In this document: positions 35,950 to 44,893 of the stretch, one piece after another
Position numbering within the stretch: position 1 is the first letter of the stretch
How the letters are laid out: the number at the start of each line of letters is the position of its first letter
Assembly: GCA_965222175.1 (NCBI GenBank)
Contig: OZ244938.1
Span: 3,162,001 to 3,226,000 of the forward strand
DNA from: NORP240 sp965222175
Lineage (GTDB): Bacteria; Pseudomonadota; Gammaproteobacteria; Pseudomonadales; Pseudohongiellaceae
Length of the DNA: 64,000 nucleotides
Reading direction: 5' to 3'
Notes under the pieces: generated by a model
Seen by the model: only the letters and a program-made list of their open reading frames with translations
Database searches by the model: none
What the model was told of the DNA's origin: nothing
Translations under genes and position numbers: made by a program

Positions 35950-36843
35950 TCAACAACAGTCCGGATTTTCATAGTTCAACAGCGCCTTCGCTATAGCCCG
36001 ACCAATGTCCGCTATTGCCGCATTGCGTTCGTCAAATGAAGAATCGGTTTCGGTAATGTAAATTGTTGCGATGACGGGATCACCGTTCGGGGGCCACATC
36101 ACGGCGACAACAGACCGCGAACCGTATCCGCCGGCACCGGTCTTGTCCCCTATTTCCCAGTCCCGGGGAATGCCAGCGCGAAGCAGGGCATCTCCTACCT
36201 TGTTGCCCTGGAGCCAGACTTTCAGCCGGTTCCGGGAATCCAGGGTCAACAGGTCACCAAATAGAAGTGTTTCCAGCAGATACGCCATTGCCGCGGGCGT
36301 CGTCGTATCCCGCACATCACCTGGTATCGCGTCATTCAAAGCGGTTTCCCACCGGTCCAACCGTGTCAGTTCATCGCCGGCAATTCGTGCAAAACCGGTT
36401 ACTGCCGCTGGTCCCCCGATTGCCTCCAGGACAAGATTGCCTGCAGTATTATCACTGACCGTTATCGTTGCCTCACAGAGATCGGACAATGTCATACCTG
36501 CAGGTCCCCACCGGTCCTGGGTAACTGGTGAGTAAGTGACCAGTTCTTCCTCCGCGTAATATACTGTCCGTTCCAGACGATCCTGGCCTGCATCGACCCG
36601 ATGCAGCAGTGCTGCACAGGCAATGGGCTTGAATGTGCTGGAAAGGGGAAATCGTTCATCACTTCTGTATTCCCAGCGCATATCAGAGGCCAGGATATTT
36701 ACGGCAACGCCTATCCGGGCATCAAGTTTTTCCTCGATCGTCCTGATTAGGTCGGTCAGGGATTCTGCCTGCCCGAATGCAACGCTGGCGGCCACCGTCA
36801 GCATGAGTGCAGGAATTAATCGGCAAATCACTGCGGTATTCAT
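35950..36843 (-). CDS. Class A beta-lactamase
   Basis: 297 aa with a signal peptide (~1-24). All active-site motifs are present, and their residue numbers happen to match the standard Ambler scheme closely: S69-T-F-K72, S130-D-N132, E166 in 'RWETALN', and K234-T-G236, with Arg243 corresponding to R244. It should therefore hydrolyse penicillins or related beta-lactams in the periplasm. No mobile element, integron or plasmid feature flanks it, so it looks like a resident chromosomal enzyme. The substrate spectrum cannot be read from sequence. The 'DKTG' motif distinguishes it from CARB enzymes, which have RTG. Confidence 0.94.
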   Translation of the reverse strand: MNTAVICRLIPALMLTVAASVAFGQAESLTDLIRTIEEKLDARIGVAVNILASDMRWEYRSDERFPLSSTFKPIACAALLHRVDAGQDRLERTVYYAEEELVTYSPVTQDRWGPAGMTLSDLCEATITVSDNTAGNLVLEAIGGPAAVTGFARIAGDELTRLDRWETALNDAIPGDVRDTTTPAAMAYLLETLLFGDLLTLDSRNRLKVWLQGNKVGDALLRAGIPRDWEIGDKTGAGGYGSRSVVAVMWPPNGDPVIATIYITETDSSFDERNAAIADIGRAIAKALLNYENPDCC

Positions 36844-36896
36844 TTCAAACTCTTGTTCACCGACAGCCAGGTCGACGCCTCAATCGCTGTTATTGT

Positions 36897-38024
36897 CTAC
36901 TGGTGGTTCAGCAGGTCTACTTGTTTCTGCATCAAGTGATCGGGGTTTGCGCCGGGTCCCGGGATGAATTTCTGCGTACGGCCGAGAACGTTGTCAGCAC
37001 CGTACCAGCTTCCCTCCACGTCGATGCCGAACTCGTGTAATTCGCCGAATTCTCCGTCGCCATGGCCGTGGGCATCCCAGGAATAAAGCCGGTTTCCTTC
37101 ACGGTCCATCTTGATGATACGTACGGGCTGATTGTCGGCCACCCACACATCCTGGTTCTCGGTAATCATGATATCGTTGGGAAAATTGAATTCATTCCAG
37201 GTTGCCAGGTGATCGCCGTCGCCGGTAAAAACCTGGATGCGATCATTGTTGCGGTCTGCAACATAAATATTGTCGTCCTCGTCGATGGCCAGGGCATGAA
37301 CCACGTTGAATTGACCTTCCTCGCTGCCCAGTGAACCCCATGCCCTGATGAAATTGCCATCGCTGTCGAATTTGACTACCCGGGCATTACCGATACCATC
37401 GGCAACGATGATACTTCCGTCTGAAAGAAACGCGATATCCTGTGGCCGTGAAAAATGCGTCTGGTCCTCCCCGCTTTCATTCCAGGTACCCAGCGACATG
37501 ACCAGTTCACTGCCGTCATTGGCAAACGCATGAATGGTGTGCCTGGCATCGTTGACTACCCAGAGCTTACGGTCCGGATCGAATGGACTGATGTTAATCT
37601 TGTGAGGGCCGGCGGTACCTGCAAACAGGTAATCCCACTGGTTCCAGACTTCCTGTAACTGTCCCTCGCTGTTAACAATGAAAATGACATTGCGCATCAC
37701 CCTGCCGCCTTCTCCAGGGCTCAAGGCACTCAACCCGGTAGACCCGTAAAAATAGTCGAACCCTTCTGGCAGGGGTTCCGGCAGATGCAGTTCGCCACGC
37801 TGTATGACAAAAATACGAGACAATGATTCCACGAAAACCCCCGGGTTGGATCCCCAGACAAAGCCTTCCTCCTGAAAAGGCTGCATCCATTTCTGAATCG
37901 TTGTATACGGGGACGGACCGTGGTTACTGGCAGGCGGATATTGATCAGTCCAGTTTTGCGAGAAAGCCATGGAACTGTGCGCCAGAAGTGTTGCCGTGAT
38001 GGCTGCCCTCATTATTTTTATCAT
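36897..38024 (-). CDS. Exported NHL-repeat protein, PAL-like (amidating lyase family)
   Basis: 375 aa with a signal peptide ending 'MAFSQ'. Six NHL-type beta-propeller blades are visible through repeated 'V.V.D..N.RVVKFDSDGNF', 'EDDNIYVADRNNDRIQVF' and 'DVWVADNQPVRIIKMDREGN' segments. The family includes peptidyl-alpha-hydroxyglycine alpha-amidating lyase (PAL), and bacterial members are often annotated that way. Function in this organism is unknown. Two PHM-like proteins also lie in the window, but not adjacent. Confidence 0.85.
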   Translation of the reverse strand: MIKIMRAAITATLLAHSSMAFSQNWTDQYPPASNHGPSPYTTIQKWMQPFQEEGFVWGSNPGVFVESLSRIFVIQRGELHLPEPLPEGFDYFYGSTGLSALSPGEGGRVMRNVIFIVNSEGQLQEVWNQWDYLFAGTAGPHKINISPFDPDRKLWVVNDARHTIHAFANDGSELVMSLGTWNESGEDQTHFSRPQDIAFLSDGSIIVADGIGNARVVKFDSDGNFIRAWGSLGSEEGQFNVVHALAIDEDDNIYVADRNNDRIQVFTGDGDHLATWNEFNFPNDIMITENQDVWVADNQPVRIIKMDREGNRLYSWDAHGHGDGEFGELHEFGIDVEGSWYGADNVLGRTQKFIPGPGANPDHLMQKQVDLLNHQ

Positions 38025-38373
38025 GCTGGGATTCCCCGCTGATCATGTCGTTTTGTGATGATGGAGTAATCATTCCCTGCCAGGGAAGAACGATGGCAGT
38101 TGATTGTATGCTATCTTCACCTGCGTCGCACCGGATAACTGCCGCGGCCAGGTTTTCGAATTTGTAATTGTTGCCGTCCAATAGAGATGGCGGATTCCTG
38201 CGCTTATTCGGGAGGAATTTAAGCCAGAGAATAATCGCACTCTCAAAAACAGACTACTGTATTTTTGCTCTGACTCCTTTTTTCCTTTCTCCTTTTTTTC
38301 AATGCGCTTGCCGGTGATGAACGGCTGGGTGGAGTCCCATGCACGCCCGGTTCTTTTGGTGTAGATTGTTGTC
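38025..38373. promoter_or_regulatory. Divergent intergenic region
   Basis: 349 bp between the PAL-like gene (minus) and the GTPase pair (plus). It holds a T- and pyrimidine-rich tract at ~38265-38300 but no recognised operator. Confidence 0.4.
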
Positions 38374-39477
38374 ATGAACAGAGCCTTCGAACACATCTGG
38401 CGACTCCTTTCGAAACCGGAGGCGACAACCCGGCTTTCAAATGACGAGCTTCCTCCACGGACACTGCCGGTCATCTGGTTACTGGGAAAAACAGGCGCGG
38501 GGAAATCATCCCTGATCCGCTGCCTGACCGGAGTTGAGAGCGCGCAGCTTGGCAACGGATTCGAACCGTGCACGCGCACCGCCGAGATCTTCGACTTTCC
38601 CCAGGAACTGCCACTGATGCGTTTTCTGGATACCCGCGGACTCGGGGAGACACATTACGACCCTGCCGATGACATTGCCGTATGCCACGATCGCAGCCAT
38701 GTCGCCCTGGTGGTCGCCAGGCTGGATGACCCGGTACAGGGAGAAATCGCCGGGGTATTGGGCCGGGTGCACAAGGAATCACCGGACACGCGAATTCTCG
38801 TTGTTCATAACGGGACCAATCTTGTTACCGATCCACAGGCACGTTTCCGGGCGCGCAGCCAGACCCAGCAGCTGTTCGAAGAAGCAACGGCAACCACGCT
38901 ACCCTGCGTTGAGGTCGCTCTTGCGCCGGAACTTCTTGACCGTGATTCACCTGGTGTTGACGGGCTGATCACGTTGCTGGACGAAACCATGCCCGAAGTT
39001 GCCCTGTTGCTGGCCCGGCGCGAGCTACGGGATGTGGAGAGGCAGTATTATTCCAGGGTGCGTAACAGGATTTTCTGGTATGCATCTTCGGCAGGCGCCA
39101 CCGACATGGCCCCGGTGGTCGGGGCCGTCACGGTCCCGTCAATTCAGGCAGCCATGTTAAGATCCCTGGCAAAGAGTTACGGCATAGAGTGGACCAGGTC
39201 GATGATGAAGGAATTCGCCATGGCGTTGGGCATCGGCGTTGCCGGCAGGTTTGGTGGCAGTTATCTGGCACGACAACTGGGCAAGCTGATTCCCGGGTAC
39301 GGCCAGACTGTCATGGCCGCGACGTCAGGTACCATCAGTTTTGCCGCCACCTTTGCCCTGGGCCGTGCCGCCGCCTACTACCTGCATCATGTCCAGCACG
39401 GGAATAACATAGACAAGGACGAGATCCGTTCGCTCTACACTGACGCACTGCGTCGCGCCCGCCACAATCGTGATTAG
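38374..39477 (+). CDS. GTPase with C-terminal membrane region
   Basis: 367 aa. P-loop G38-K-T-G-A-G-K-S45, G3 motif D86-T-R-G89, and 'VVHNGTNL' where NKxD is expected, so G4 is degenerate. The Era/YfjP-like G domain spans ~30-200. The C-terminal third has hydrophobic, Gly/Ala-rich helices (~248-335) reminiscent of DUF697-type membrane regions. It ends 21 bp before a second, larger GTPase gene, so they probably form an operon and may act together on membranes. No substrate is known. Confidence 0.85.
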   Translation: MNRAFEHIWRLLSKPEATTRLSNDELPPRTLPVIWLLGKTGAGKSSLIRCLTGVESAQLGNGFEPCTRTAEIFDFPQELPLMRFLDTRGLGETHYDPADDIAVCHDRSHVALVVARLDDPVQGEIAGVLGRVHKESPDTRILVVHNGTNLVTDPQARFRARSQTQQLFEEATATTLPCVEVALAPELLDRDSPGVDGLITLLDETMPEVALLLARRELRDVERQYYSRVRNRIFWYASSAGATDMAPVVGAVTVPSIQAAMLRSLAKSYGIEWTRSMMKEFAMALGIGVAGRFGGSYLARQLGKLIPGYGQTVMAATSGTISFAATFALGRAAAYYLHHVQHGNNIDKDEIRSLYTDALRRARHNRD

Positions 39478-39498
39478 GCCGGAGTCCCCCTTAAGCCA

Positions 39499-41049
39499 AT
39501 GATAGGCCTAGAGACGTTCAGAAGAGCCTTGTTGCGCTGGGATCGCCTGCTCAGTGTCGTGGTCATCGGTCTGCCTTGTATTGTCATGATGATTTTCGGC
39601 TTCGTCTGGCTGATTCAGGCGGGCTGGTTTCTCTGGTTTCTGCTGATCAGCATGGCATTCGGCACCCTGGTCATCCTGGCCCGCTGGTGGTCAGCCCGGC
39701 GAACGCGCAGGCAGTTGTCCACTGCCCCGCGGCTGTCGGAACCGGCGGTCGATGCCGACCCGGACTGGTTACCCCATGAACGTGAAGCCTTCGAGGCGGT
39801 CTGCGGTCACATCGCGCAATTGACCGCTGAAGTCCAACCGTGGAAATCCTTACCCGAACATGCCCTGGATGTGGTCAACAGGCTTGCCCGGCACCTGGGT
39901 GGTGAACAGCGCACCGCCCTGCATTTTACTGCGCCGGAAGCACTGCTGCTGGTGGAACGTGCCACGTCCCGCTATCGTCAGCAGCTGTTGAACCGGGTGC
40001 CGTTCAGTGACCAGATTTCCATTGCCACCCTGCACTGGCTGTGGCAGCGACGCCAGCGGCTAACCCTGATTATGAAACTGGCTGACAGCGGCAGGCGGAT
40101 TCTGCGCATGGCAATCAATCCCACCCGGGGCGTCATGCAGGAACTGGAAAAACTGGTTGCCGGTGGTAATGCCGGTTACCTCACGGAAGAAATGATGGGC
40201 ACTCTGCAGGCCATTCTTCTCGAGGAGGTGGCTTTTTCTGCCGTGGAACTGTATTCCGGCAGGCTCAAGTTTTCTGACAGCGAATTGTTGAAGATACAAC
40301 TGGAAACCACCGAGGCGGATCGCCAGCGCCTGGGTCAACCGGATGAACCCTTGCGCCTGTTGCTGGTGGGACAGGTCAGCGCCGGCAAATCCACCCTGCT
40401 GAACAGCCTGATGGCAGTGGACAGCGCAGAGACCGATGCAGCGCCTACCACTTCAGGCCTGGTCACCTACGCAACCGATGTCGATGGCATCCCTTGCCAT
40501 TTTCTCGACAGCAAGGGTCTGGATGGCAGCGAATTGAACCGCAAGGCACTGTTGGCAGAGATGGTGCAGAGTGACATGATTCTCTGGGTAATCCGGGCTG
40601 ATCGTCCGGCCAGGGAACCCGATATTCAACTCAAGAAACTGTTTGATGACTGGTACGCGGAACGCCCTACCCGTCGTAAACCGGTTGTGATCAGCGTCGC
40701 CACTTGCATGGATACACTGAGCAGTGAATGGCCCTTTCCGGAGAATCACCTGCCGGAAGCCATCCGCGAAAAATTCGCCGAAGCCGTGGTCCGCATCGGT
40801 GAAGACTTCGATGGGCTGGTACCCAGGCCGGTCAGCAGCGTGACGCCACAGTGGAACCTGGATGTCGTTGTCAGCGCCATCGAAGCCAGTTTGAGTGAAG
40901 CCCTCATGGTGCAGCGTAACCGCCGCCGGCTCACGGCGGAAAACGCTGGCGGCCTGCTGGATCAGGCCAGGCGGGGCGGCCGGGGAATAGTGAAATCAGC
41001 CCGGCTGCTGGGAGGTAAAATGGTGCAACGCAGACATTCACTGAAGTAG
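39499..41049 (+). CDS. Membrane-anchored dynamin-like GTPase
   Basis: 516 aa. Two transmembrane helices at the N-terminus (~18-38 and ~43-62), a helical region (~90-275), then a G domain: P-loop G291-Q-V-S-A-G-K-S-T299, 'DAAPTTSGLV' as G2, 'LDSKGLDG' as G3 and 'VISVATCMDTL' near G4. A helical, basic C-terminus follows. The topology (N-terminal anchor, then cytosolic G domain) is like YcjX/YeeP-type or bacterial dynamin-like proteins. Cotranscribed with the preceding GTPase. Confidence 0.85.
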   Translation: MIGLETFRRALLRWDRLLSVVVIGLPCIVMMIFGFVWLIQAGWFLWFLLISMAFGTLVILARWWSARRTRRQLSTAPRLSEPAVDADPDWLPHEREAFEAVCGHIAQLTAEVQPWKSLPEHALDVVNRLARHLGGEQRTALHFTAPEALLLVERATSRYRQQLLNRVPFSDQISIATLHWLWQRRQRLTLIMKLADSGRRILRMAINPTRGVMQELEKLVAGGNAGYLTEEMMGTLQAILLEEVAFSAVELYSGRLKFSDSELLKIQLETTEADRQRLGQPDEPLRLLLVGQVSAGKSTLLNSLMAVDSAETDAAPTTSGLVTYATDVDGIPCHFLDSKGLDGSELNRKALLAEMVQSDMILWVIRADRPAREPDIQLKKLFDDWYAERPTRRKPVVISVATCMDTLSSEWPFPENHLPEAIREKFAEAVVRIGEDFDGLVPRPVSSVTPQWNLDVVVSAIEASLSEALMVQRNRRRLTAENAGGLLDQARRGGRGIVKSARLLGGKMVQRRHSLK

Positions 41050-41108
41050 CGGTCGCTGCCCGGGCTGTTTTTCCAGGAACTTCCCGGTCCCTGTGTAACT
41101 TTTACACT

Positions 41109-41140
41109 AAGAATCCTTTGATTGATCGGGGAAGTGCACT
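41109..41140. repeat. Dispersed repeat copy
   Basis: The 32 bases starting AAGAATCCTTTGATTG match 49670-49701 at 26 of 32 positions, including GGGAAGTGC. Intergenic, between the GTPase and AI-2E genes. Confidence 0.5.
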
Positions 41141-41365
41141 ACCGGAATCTGTCGGGCGTCGTGCCCAGGGAACGGCATGCGCCCCTGCCGGGCGCGTCAA
41201 CACGGCAGTGGCACTCGACATTCCTCGCCCGGGAATAGCAGGTGACGGGCGAGCCCTACCGGATCGCAAGCACCGGCCCGGGGTGGCCAGGGATGCTCCC
41301 GTCCCGGGTTGGCATGATCTTCGCTTCTTTAACGGACACATACCCGTTATACAAGATGGCGACTC

Positions 41366-42496
41366 ATGGCGACTACCAATAAACAACAAGGTAAAATCGA
41401 CACCACCCGCAGGGCGATCCTCGTTCTGGGCGTGCTCTACACACTGTATTTTGCCAAGTCGCTGTTGATTCCCCTGGTCCTGGCATTATTGCTTGCCCTG
41501 CTGCTGAGCCCCCTTGTTACCTGCATGAAGAATCTGCACATTCCCCGTACCGTTTCATCGGTGGTATTGCTGGCTGCTTTCATGGGTGCGCTGGCCATGC
41601 TGGGTACCCAGTTGGTGGCACCGGCAAAGAAGTGGGCAGAAGTCCTGCCGGAGTATTCTGATGCATTGACAGAACAGCTCGAGACGCTTGGTGAATCGTT
41701 GTCCGCCGATGTCGAAGCGGACGCCGAAGAGCAGGTTGACTCCGACGATTCCTCGGAAAATTCCCTGTTTGCCAGTCTATTCGGTCCGGCGCCGGAAGAA
41801 GTTCAGGAGGTCACTGAATCCAGCGAACTGGACATTTCCAACAGGGTTCAGCAGGCCGGCATGGAAGCGATGCTGTATGTGTTGAGCGCAACCCCGATTG
41901 CCATAATCCAGTTTCTTACCGTGTTGATGCTGGTGCTTTTCCTGCTGGTTTTCGGTCCGGGCCTGTTCAGTGTCTACATCAAGAAAACGCCGGAAATGAA
42001 CGGTGAAAACCTGCAACTGGTCAACAACATCAGGGCCGAGCTTGCCCATTATGTGCTGGCCATCAGTATCATCAACGCCGGCCTGGGCCTTTGCACAGCG
42101 GGGCTTTTATATCTCCTGGGCGTGGAGGATGCCCTGCTGTTCGGCGTGCTGGCGGGACTGTTCAATTTCGCCCCGTACGTGGGTGCCTTGATCAGCACTT
42201 CGATGATTTGCATTGCCGGAGTGGTGCAATTCGGTATGGAATGGAATGCGCTGATTCCCGCCGTGGCATTTTTCGCGCTCAATGTCACCGAGGCCAACTT
42301 TTTCACCCCCCTGGTGCTTGGCCAGCGCATGCGCCTTAATCCGCTCACTCTCATTGTGTGGCTGCTGATCTGGGGCTGGTTGTGGGGCGCGATCGGCGTA
42401 CTGCTCAGCGTCCCGCTGCTGGTCTGCTTCAAGCTCAGCGCCAAGCAGCTGGGCAAATTCGATGGTGTCGTCGCGGTCATAGAATCGAAAGCGTAG
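41366..42496 (+). CDS. AI-2E family transporter (TqsA/PerM-like)
   Basis: 376 aa with about eight transmembrane helices: a pair at the N-terminus ('FAKSLLIPLVLALLLALLLS'), one at ~62-80, a soluble acidic insertion (~115-155), and the C-terminal bundle with 'FNFAPYVGALISTSMICIAG' and 'LTLIVWLLIWGWLWGAIGVL', hallmarks of this family. Members export small molecules or ions; AI-2 transport is proven only for some. An ATG 8 bp upstream is in a different frame. Confidence 0.92.
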   Translation: MATTNKQQGKIDTTRRAILVLGVLYTLYFAKSLLIPLVLALLLALLLSPLVTCMKNLHIPRTVSSVVLLAAFMGALAMLGTQLVAPAKKWAEVLPEYSDALTEQLETLGESLSADVEADAEEQVDSDDSSENSLFASLFGPAPEEVQEVTESSELDISNRVQQAGMEAMLYVLSATPIAIIQFLTVLMLVLFLLVFGPGLFSVYIKKTPEMNGENLQLVNNIRAELAHYVLAISIINAGLGLCTAGLLYLLGVEDALLFGVLAGLFNFAPYVGALISTSMICIAGVVQFGMEWNALIPAVAFFALNVTEANFFTPLVLGQRMRLNPLTLIVWLLIWGWLWGAIGVLLSVPLLVCFKLSAKQLGKFDGVVAVIESKA

Positions 42497-42625
42497 ATTC
42501 TGCATTACGGTTCCAGTCACAATGTTTGCCGATATCCGGGGCTTCCACCCTGTCAAAATTACTCGTTGATCCGCAATTATTACCCACCCGACCTGGCCGC
42601 ATTGGCTTACAGGGCTGTTAAAGGA

Positions 42626-42651
42626 CCGGATGCCAGGCAGTTACCACCGAA
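42626..42651. repeat. Dispersed repeat copy
   Basis: CGGATGCCAGGCAGTTAC followed by CACCGAA; near-identical to 34826-34850. Both copies are intergenic. Confidence 0.6.
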
Positions 42652-42742
42652 TTTATCCTGGCATGCTGATTGCAACATTCCAGTCAGGAAAGCTGAATTA
42701 CCTGCAGCAAACTTATTAACCGGCTAAACGAGGAGATGAAAC

Positions 42743-43066
42743 ATGAGCACTTCTACAGCAAAACGCTCGAATTCGTCAGCACAGAAAGGTTCTGCTGAAA
42801 ACCTGCAGGAAGCCCGGGAAGCCGCAAAGAAGGCTTACGACAACCTGATTGATGCCACGGAGAAATTCAAGTTTGCCGCCATGGAGGCTGGCGTCGACGT
42901 CAAGGAAGTTGCCAGTGACAAGCTTGATGAAAAAGTGGAAAGTGCCCAGGACAAGGCCTTCGACAGTTATGAGCAGGCGCAGAACTATATTATTGACAAG
43001 CCGTTCACCAGCGCCGGCATCGCGTTTGCCGCGGGTTTCGTGATCAGCAAACTGATTGCCAGGTAA
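42743..43066 (+). CDS. YqjD/ElaB-like (DUF883) membrane-anchored protein
   Basis: 107 aa: a Ser/Lys-rich start, a helical stretch (~20-75) and a single C-terminal helix 'GIAFAAGFVISKLIAR', the YqjD/ElaB layout. 'DKPFTSAGIAFAAGFVIS' matches the family's conserved end. In E. coli such proteins bind ribosomes at the inner membrane in stationary phase. First gene of a yqjD-yqjE-yqjK-like operon; GAGGAG lies 9 bp upstream. Confidence 0.85.
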   Translation: MSTSTAKRSNSSAQKGSAENLQEAREAAKKAYDNLIDATEKFKFAAMEAGVDVKEVASDKLDEKVESAQDKAFDSYEQAQNYIIDKPFTSAGIAFAAGFVISKLIAR

Positions 43067-43073
43067 CCTGGTC

Positions 43074-43538
43074 ATGACTTCATCACGCCACCAGGCAGCC
43101 AGCGGTGACACCGGTAATCCGCCACGGAAACCTGTCAGCAGCGAGTCGCCCTCCGGTGATAACGGGCATGGGATAGCAGACCAGCTGGCCAATGTCGAGG
43201 TGCTGTTGCAGCAGGCCAGCCTGCTGTTTCTGCACCTTGCCCGGCTGGCGCGAACCGAGGCGCGGCTGGCGCTGGCATCGGTCCCCGACATCATCAGGCT
43301 GTCGCTGCTGCTGGTGCCTCTGGCCATTTTGAGCTGGATTACGTTTTCCCTGTTCGTCGGCTGGAGTATTTACGTTCTGTGGGGCAGCTCGGTAGGCGCG
43401 GTATTCAGCCTGTTCCTCATTCAGTTACTGCCCTGCGTGCTTATCGCTATGCGCTTGAAAGCGCTAACCGAACATCTTCGCTTCCCCCACACCGCGAAAC
43501 AGTGGCGTGACATCAGAGAGCAATTAATCGATGAGTAA
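43074..43538 (+). CDS. YqjE-like phage-holin-family membrane protein
   Basis: 154 aa from ATG 43074, 8 bp after the previous stop. A polar N-terminus, an amphipathic helix ('ASLLFLHLARLARTEARLAL') and two transmembrane helices ('LSLLLVPLAILSWITFSLF' and 'AVFSLFLIQLLPCVLIAM') fit the YqjE/holin III family. Middle gene of the operon; it overlaps the next gene by 8 bp. Confidence 0.8.
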   Translation: MTSSRHQAASGDTGNPPRKPVSSESPSGDNGHGIADQLANVEVLLQQASLLFLHLARLARTEARLALASVPDIIRLSLLLVPLAILSWITFSLFVGWSIYVLWGSSVGAVFSLFLIQLLPCVLIAMRLKALTEHLRFPHTAKQWRDIREQLIDE

Positions 43539-43758
43539 AAAGGAACTGCAATGCGAGATTCAGCAGCTGGACCAGCAGGTGAAAAAAGACCTGCGGACGT
43601 TGAAGCAGCATGAAATGACCCCGGTAAACACCCGGATCCTGCTGCAGGGAAACCGCGGTCCATTGCTGTGCTCACTGGCCCTGGCCGGTGGGTTCCTGGC
43701 TGGCAGGTATGTCGGGGCCAGAGCCTTCATTCTGCATAGACTGATGACGCAGATCTGA
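43531..43758 (+). CDS. YqjK-like small protein
   Basis: 75 aa: an N-terminal coiled-coil-like stretch and a hydrophobic C-terminal part 'GPLLCSLALAGGFLAGRYVG'. Its position as third gene after yqjD- and yqjE-like genes, with an 8-bp overlap, supports the assignment more than its sequence does. Confidence 0.65.
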   Translation: MSKKELQCEIQQLDQQVKKDLRTLKQHEMTPVNTRILLQGNRGPLLCSLALAGGFLAGRYVGARAFILHRLMTQI

Positions 43759-43810
43759 CCCGCAAGCGGACTGTTGCGTGTTGTGAGACTTCTGACAACA
43801 GCGATTGTCG

Positions 43811-43838
43811 GCAATCCCCACTGTCCAACGGGGATTGC
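43811..43838. terminator. Hairpin after the yqj-like operon
   Basis: GCAATCCCC-N10-GGGGATTGC, a perfect 9-bp stem 53 bp beyond the operon stop. There is no T-run, so it may be a weak or rho-assisted terminator. Confidence 0.5.
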
Positions 43839-43863
43839 AGCTTTATCAGCCAGGGTCGATAAA

Positions 43864-44436
43864 ATGGCCATGAACTCTTCAGGTGACAGGATATCCGCGC
43901 CAAGAATATTTTTCTGGGCAGGCCTTGTGATCGTCCTGGGCTTCCTCTTTCCTACCCTGTTTAACATTATCTTTGCAGCCAGGGACGAGCTGTCCTACAG
44001 CGCCGGTATCCAGTCGACAACCTGTTCCGGATTCGCTCGCAATGATGACCGCCCCGCCACCAATTGCCTGACAATATACGCCATTAAACTGGGCAATACC
44101 GGCATCAATCCACAACCCGCCATCGAAGTCAGCCTGCTAAACACGCCCGAAACCTGGCAGTTCAGCAGCAGTGTCGTTGATATAGTAGCCAGTGCCCAAC
44201 GGCGAGGGTCGCCCGCAATCGACTACAGTACCGGAGATGGCGAGGCCCTTGTGCGGATCGAGGACCTGCCTCGCAATCGCCTGGTGGAGCTTTACCTGAC
44301 CACGCTGGGTTCTCCTGCCTACCGGAAGTTGCAGAACATGTCCGTGACCGTGAGTGCCTCGGGTAACGTCATCGAAAGCAGTCCGTACGTGACCGTCCTG
44401 TCCCGTTTCGTGCGAAATTTAACTGTACTGTTCTGA
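43864..44436 (+). CDS. Membrane-anchored hypothetical protein
   Basis: 190 aa from ATG 43864; a longer frame from 43774 runs through the preceding hairpin and is unlikely. One N-terminal transmembrane helix ('IFFWAGLVIVLGFLFPTLF') is followed by a beta-rich extracytoplasmic domain with two Cys ('TTCSGFARNDDRPATNCL'). No family was recognised. Confidence 0.65.
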   Translation: MAMNSSGDRISAPRIFFWAGLVIVLGFLFPTLFNIIFAARDELSYSAGIQSTTCSGFARNDDRPATNCLTIYAIKLGNTGINPQPAIEVSLLNTPETWQFSSSVVDIVASAQRRGSPAIDYSTGDGEALVRIEDLPRNRLVELYLTTLGSPAYRKLQNMSVTVSASGNVIESSPYVTVLSRFVRNLTVLF

Positions 44437-44543
44437 CGACCATCCTGAATTCACCCGAGGGTCAATATTGAGTGCATTCCAGCCCGTGAACAACCAGGGA
44501 ATTTAATCAACGAAGAGCAACTATCAAAATCAGGAGAATCACC

Positions 44544-44858
44544 ATGACAAACTATCTTTTCGTCTACCACGGTGGAACACAGCCGGAAACGCCTGAAGAA
44601 ATAGAATCTGTTATGACAGCATGGCAATCCTGGCTCCAGGCGCTGGGGAGCGCGGTGATTGATGCGGGGAATCCCGTGGGAAAGTCGGTCACTGTCACCA
44701 GTGATGGGTCAGTGGAAAATCATGGCGGCAGCAACCCCGCGTCAGGGTACGGGATTTTTTCTGCGGAATCCTTGGATGCTGCCATCGAAATTGCCAGACA
44801 ATGTCCAATTCTCACTGCGGGAGGAACAGTCGAACTGGCTGACATTTTCGATGTATAG
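44544..44858 (+). CDS. YCII-related protein
   Basis: 104 aa, 'MTNYLFVYHGGTQPETPEEI' and 'SGYGIFSAESLDAAIEIARQ', with the ferredoxin-like YCII fold (DGPF/YCII-related). The 'SYSLD.A..IA..CP.L..GG..E..' C-terminal pattern is typical. A strong AGGAGA lies upstream. Members are often linked to sigma-factor genes, but none is adjacent here. Confidence 0.85.
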   Translation: MTNYLFVYHGGTQPETPEEIESVMTAWQSWLQALGSAVIDAGNPVGKSVTVTSDGSVENHGGSNPASGYGIFSAESLDAAIEIARQCPILTAGGTVELADIFDV

Positions 44859-44878
44859 AGCCATGGCTAGCGCAATAG

Positions 44879-44891
44879 TTTTTCAACAGCC
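44879..44891. repeat. Inverted copy of GGCTGTTGAAAAA motif
   Basis: TTTTTCAACAGCC, the reverse complement of the motif at 18858-18870. Intergenic, between convergent genes. Confidence 0.5.
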
Positions 44892-44893
44892 TT

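Noticed and set aside
41050..41365. Frames around 41118-41468 as a separate gene before the AI-2E transporter
   Set aside because: They overlap the transporter start in another frame, have low-complexity translations, and include a dispersed repeat.
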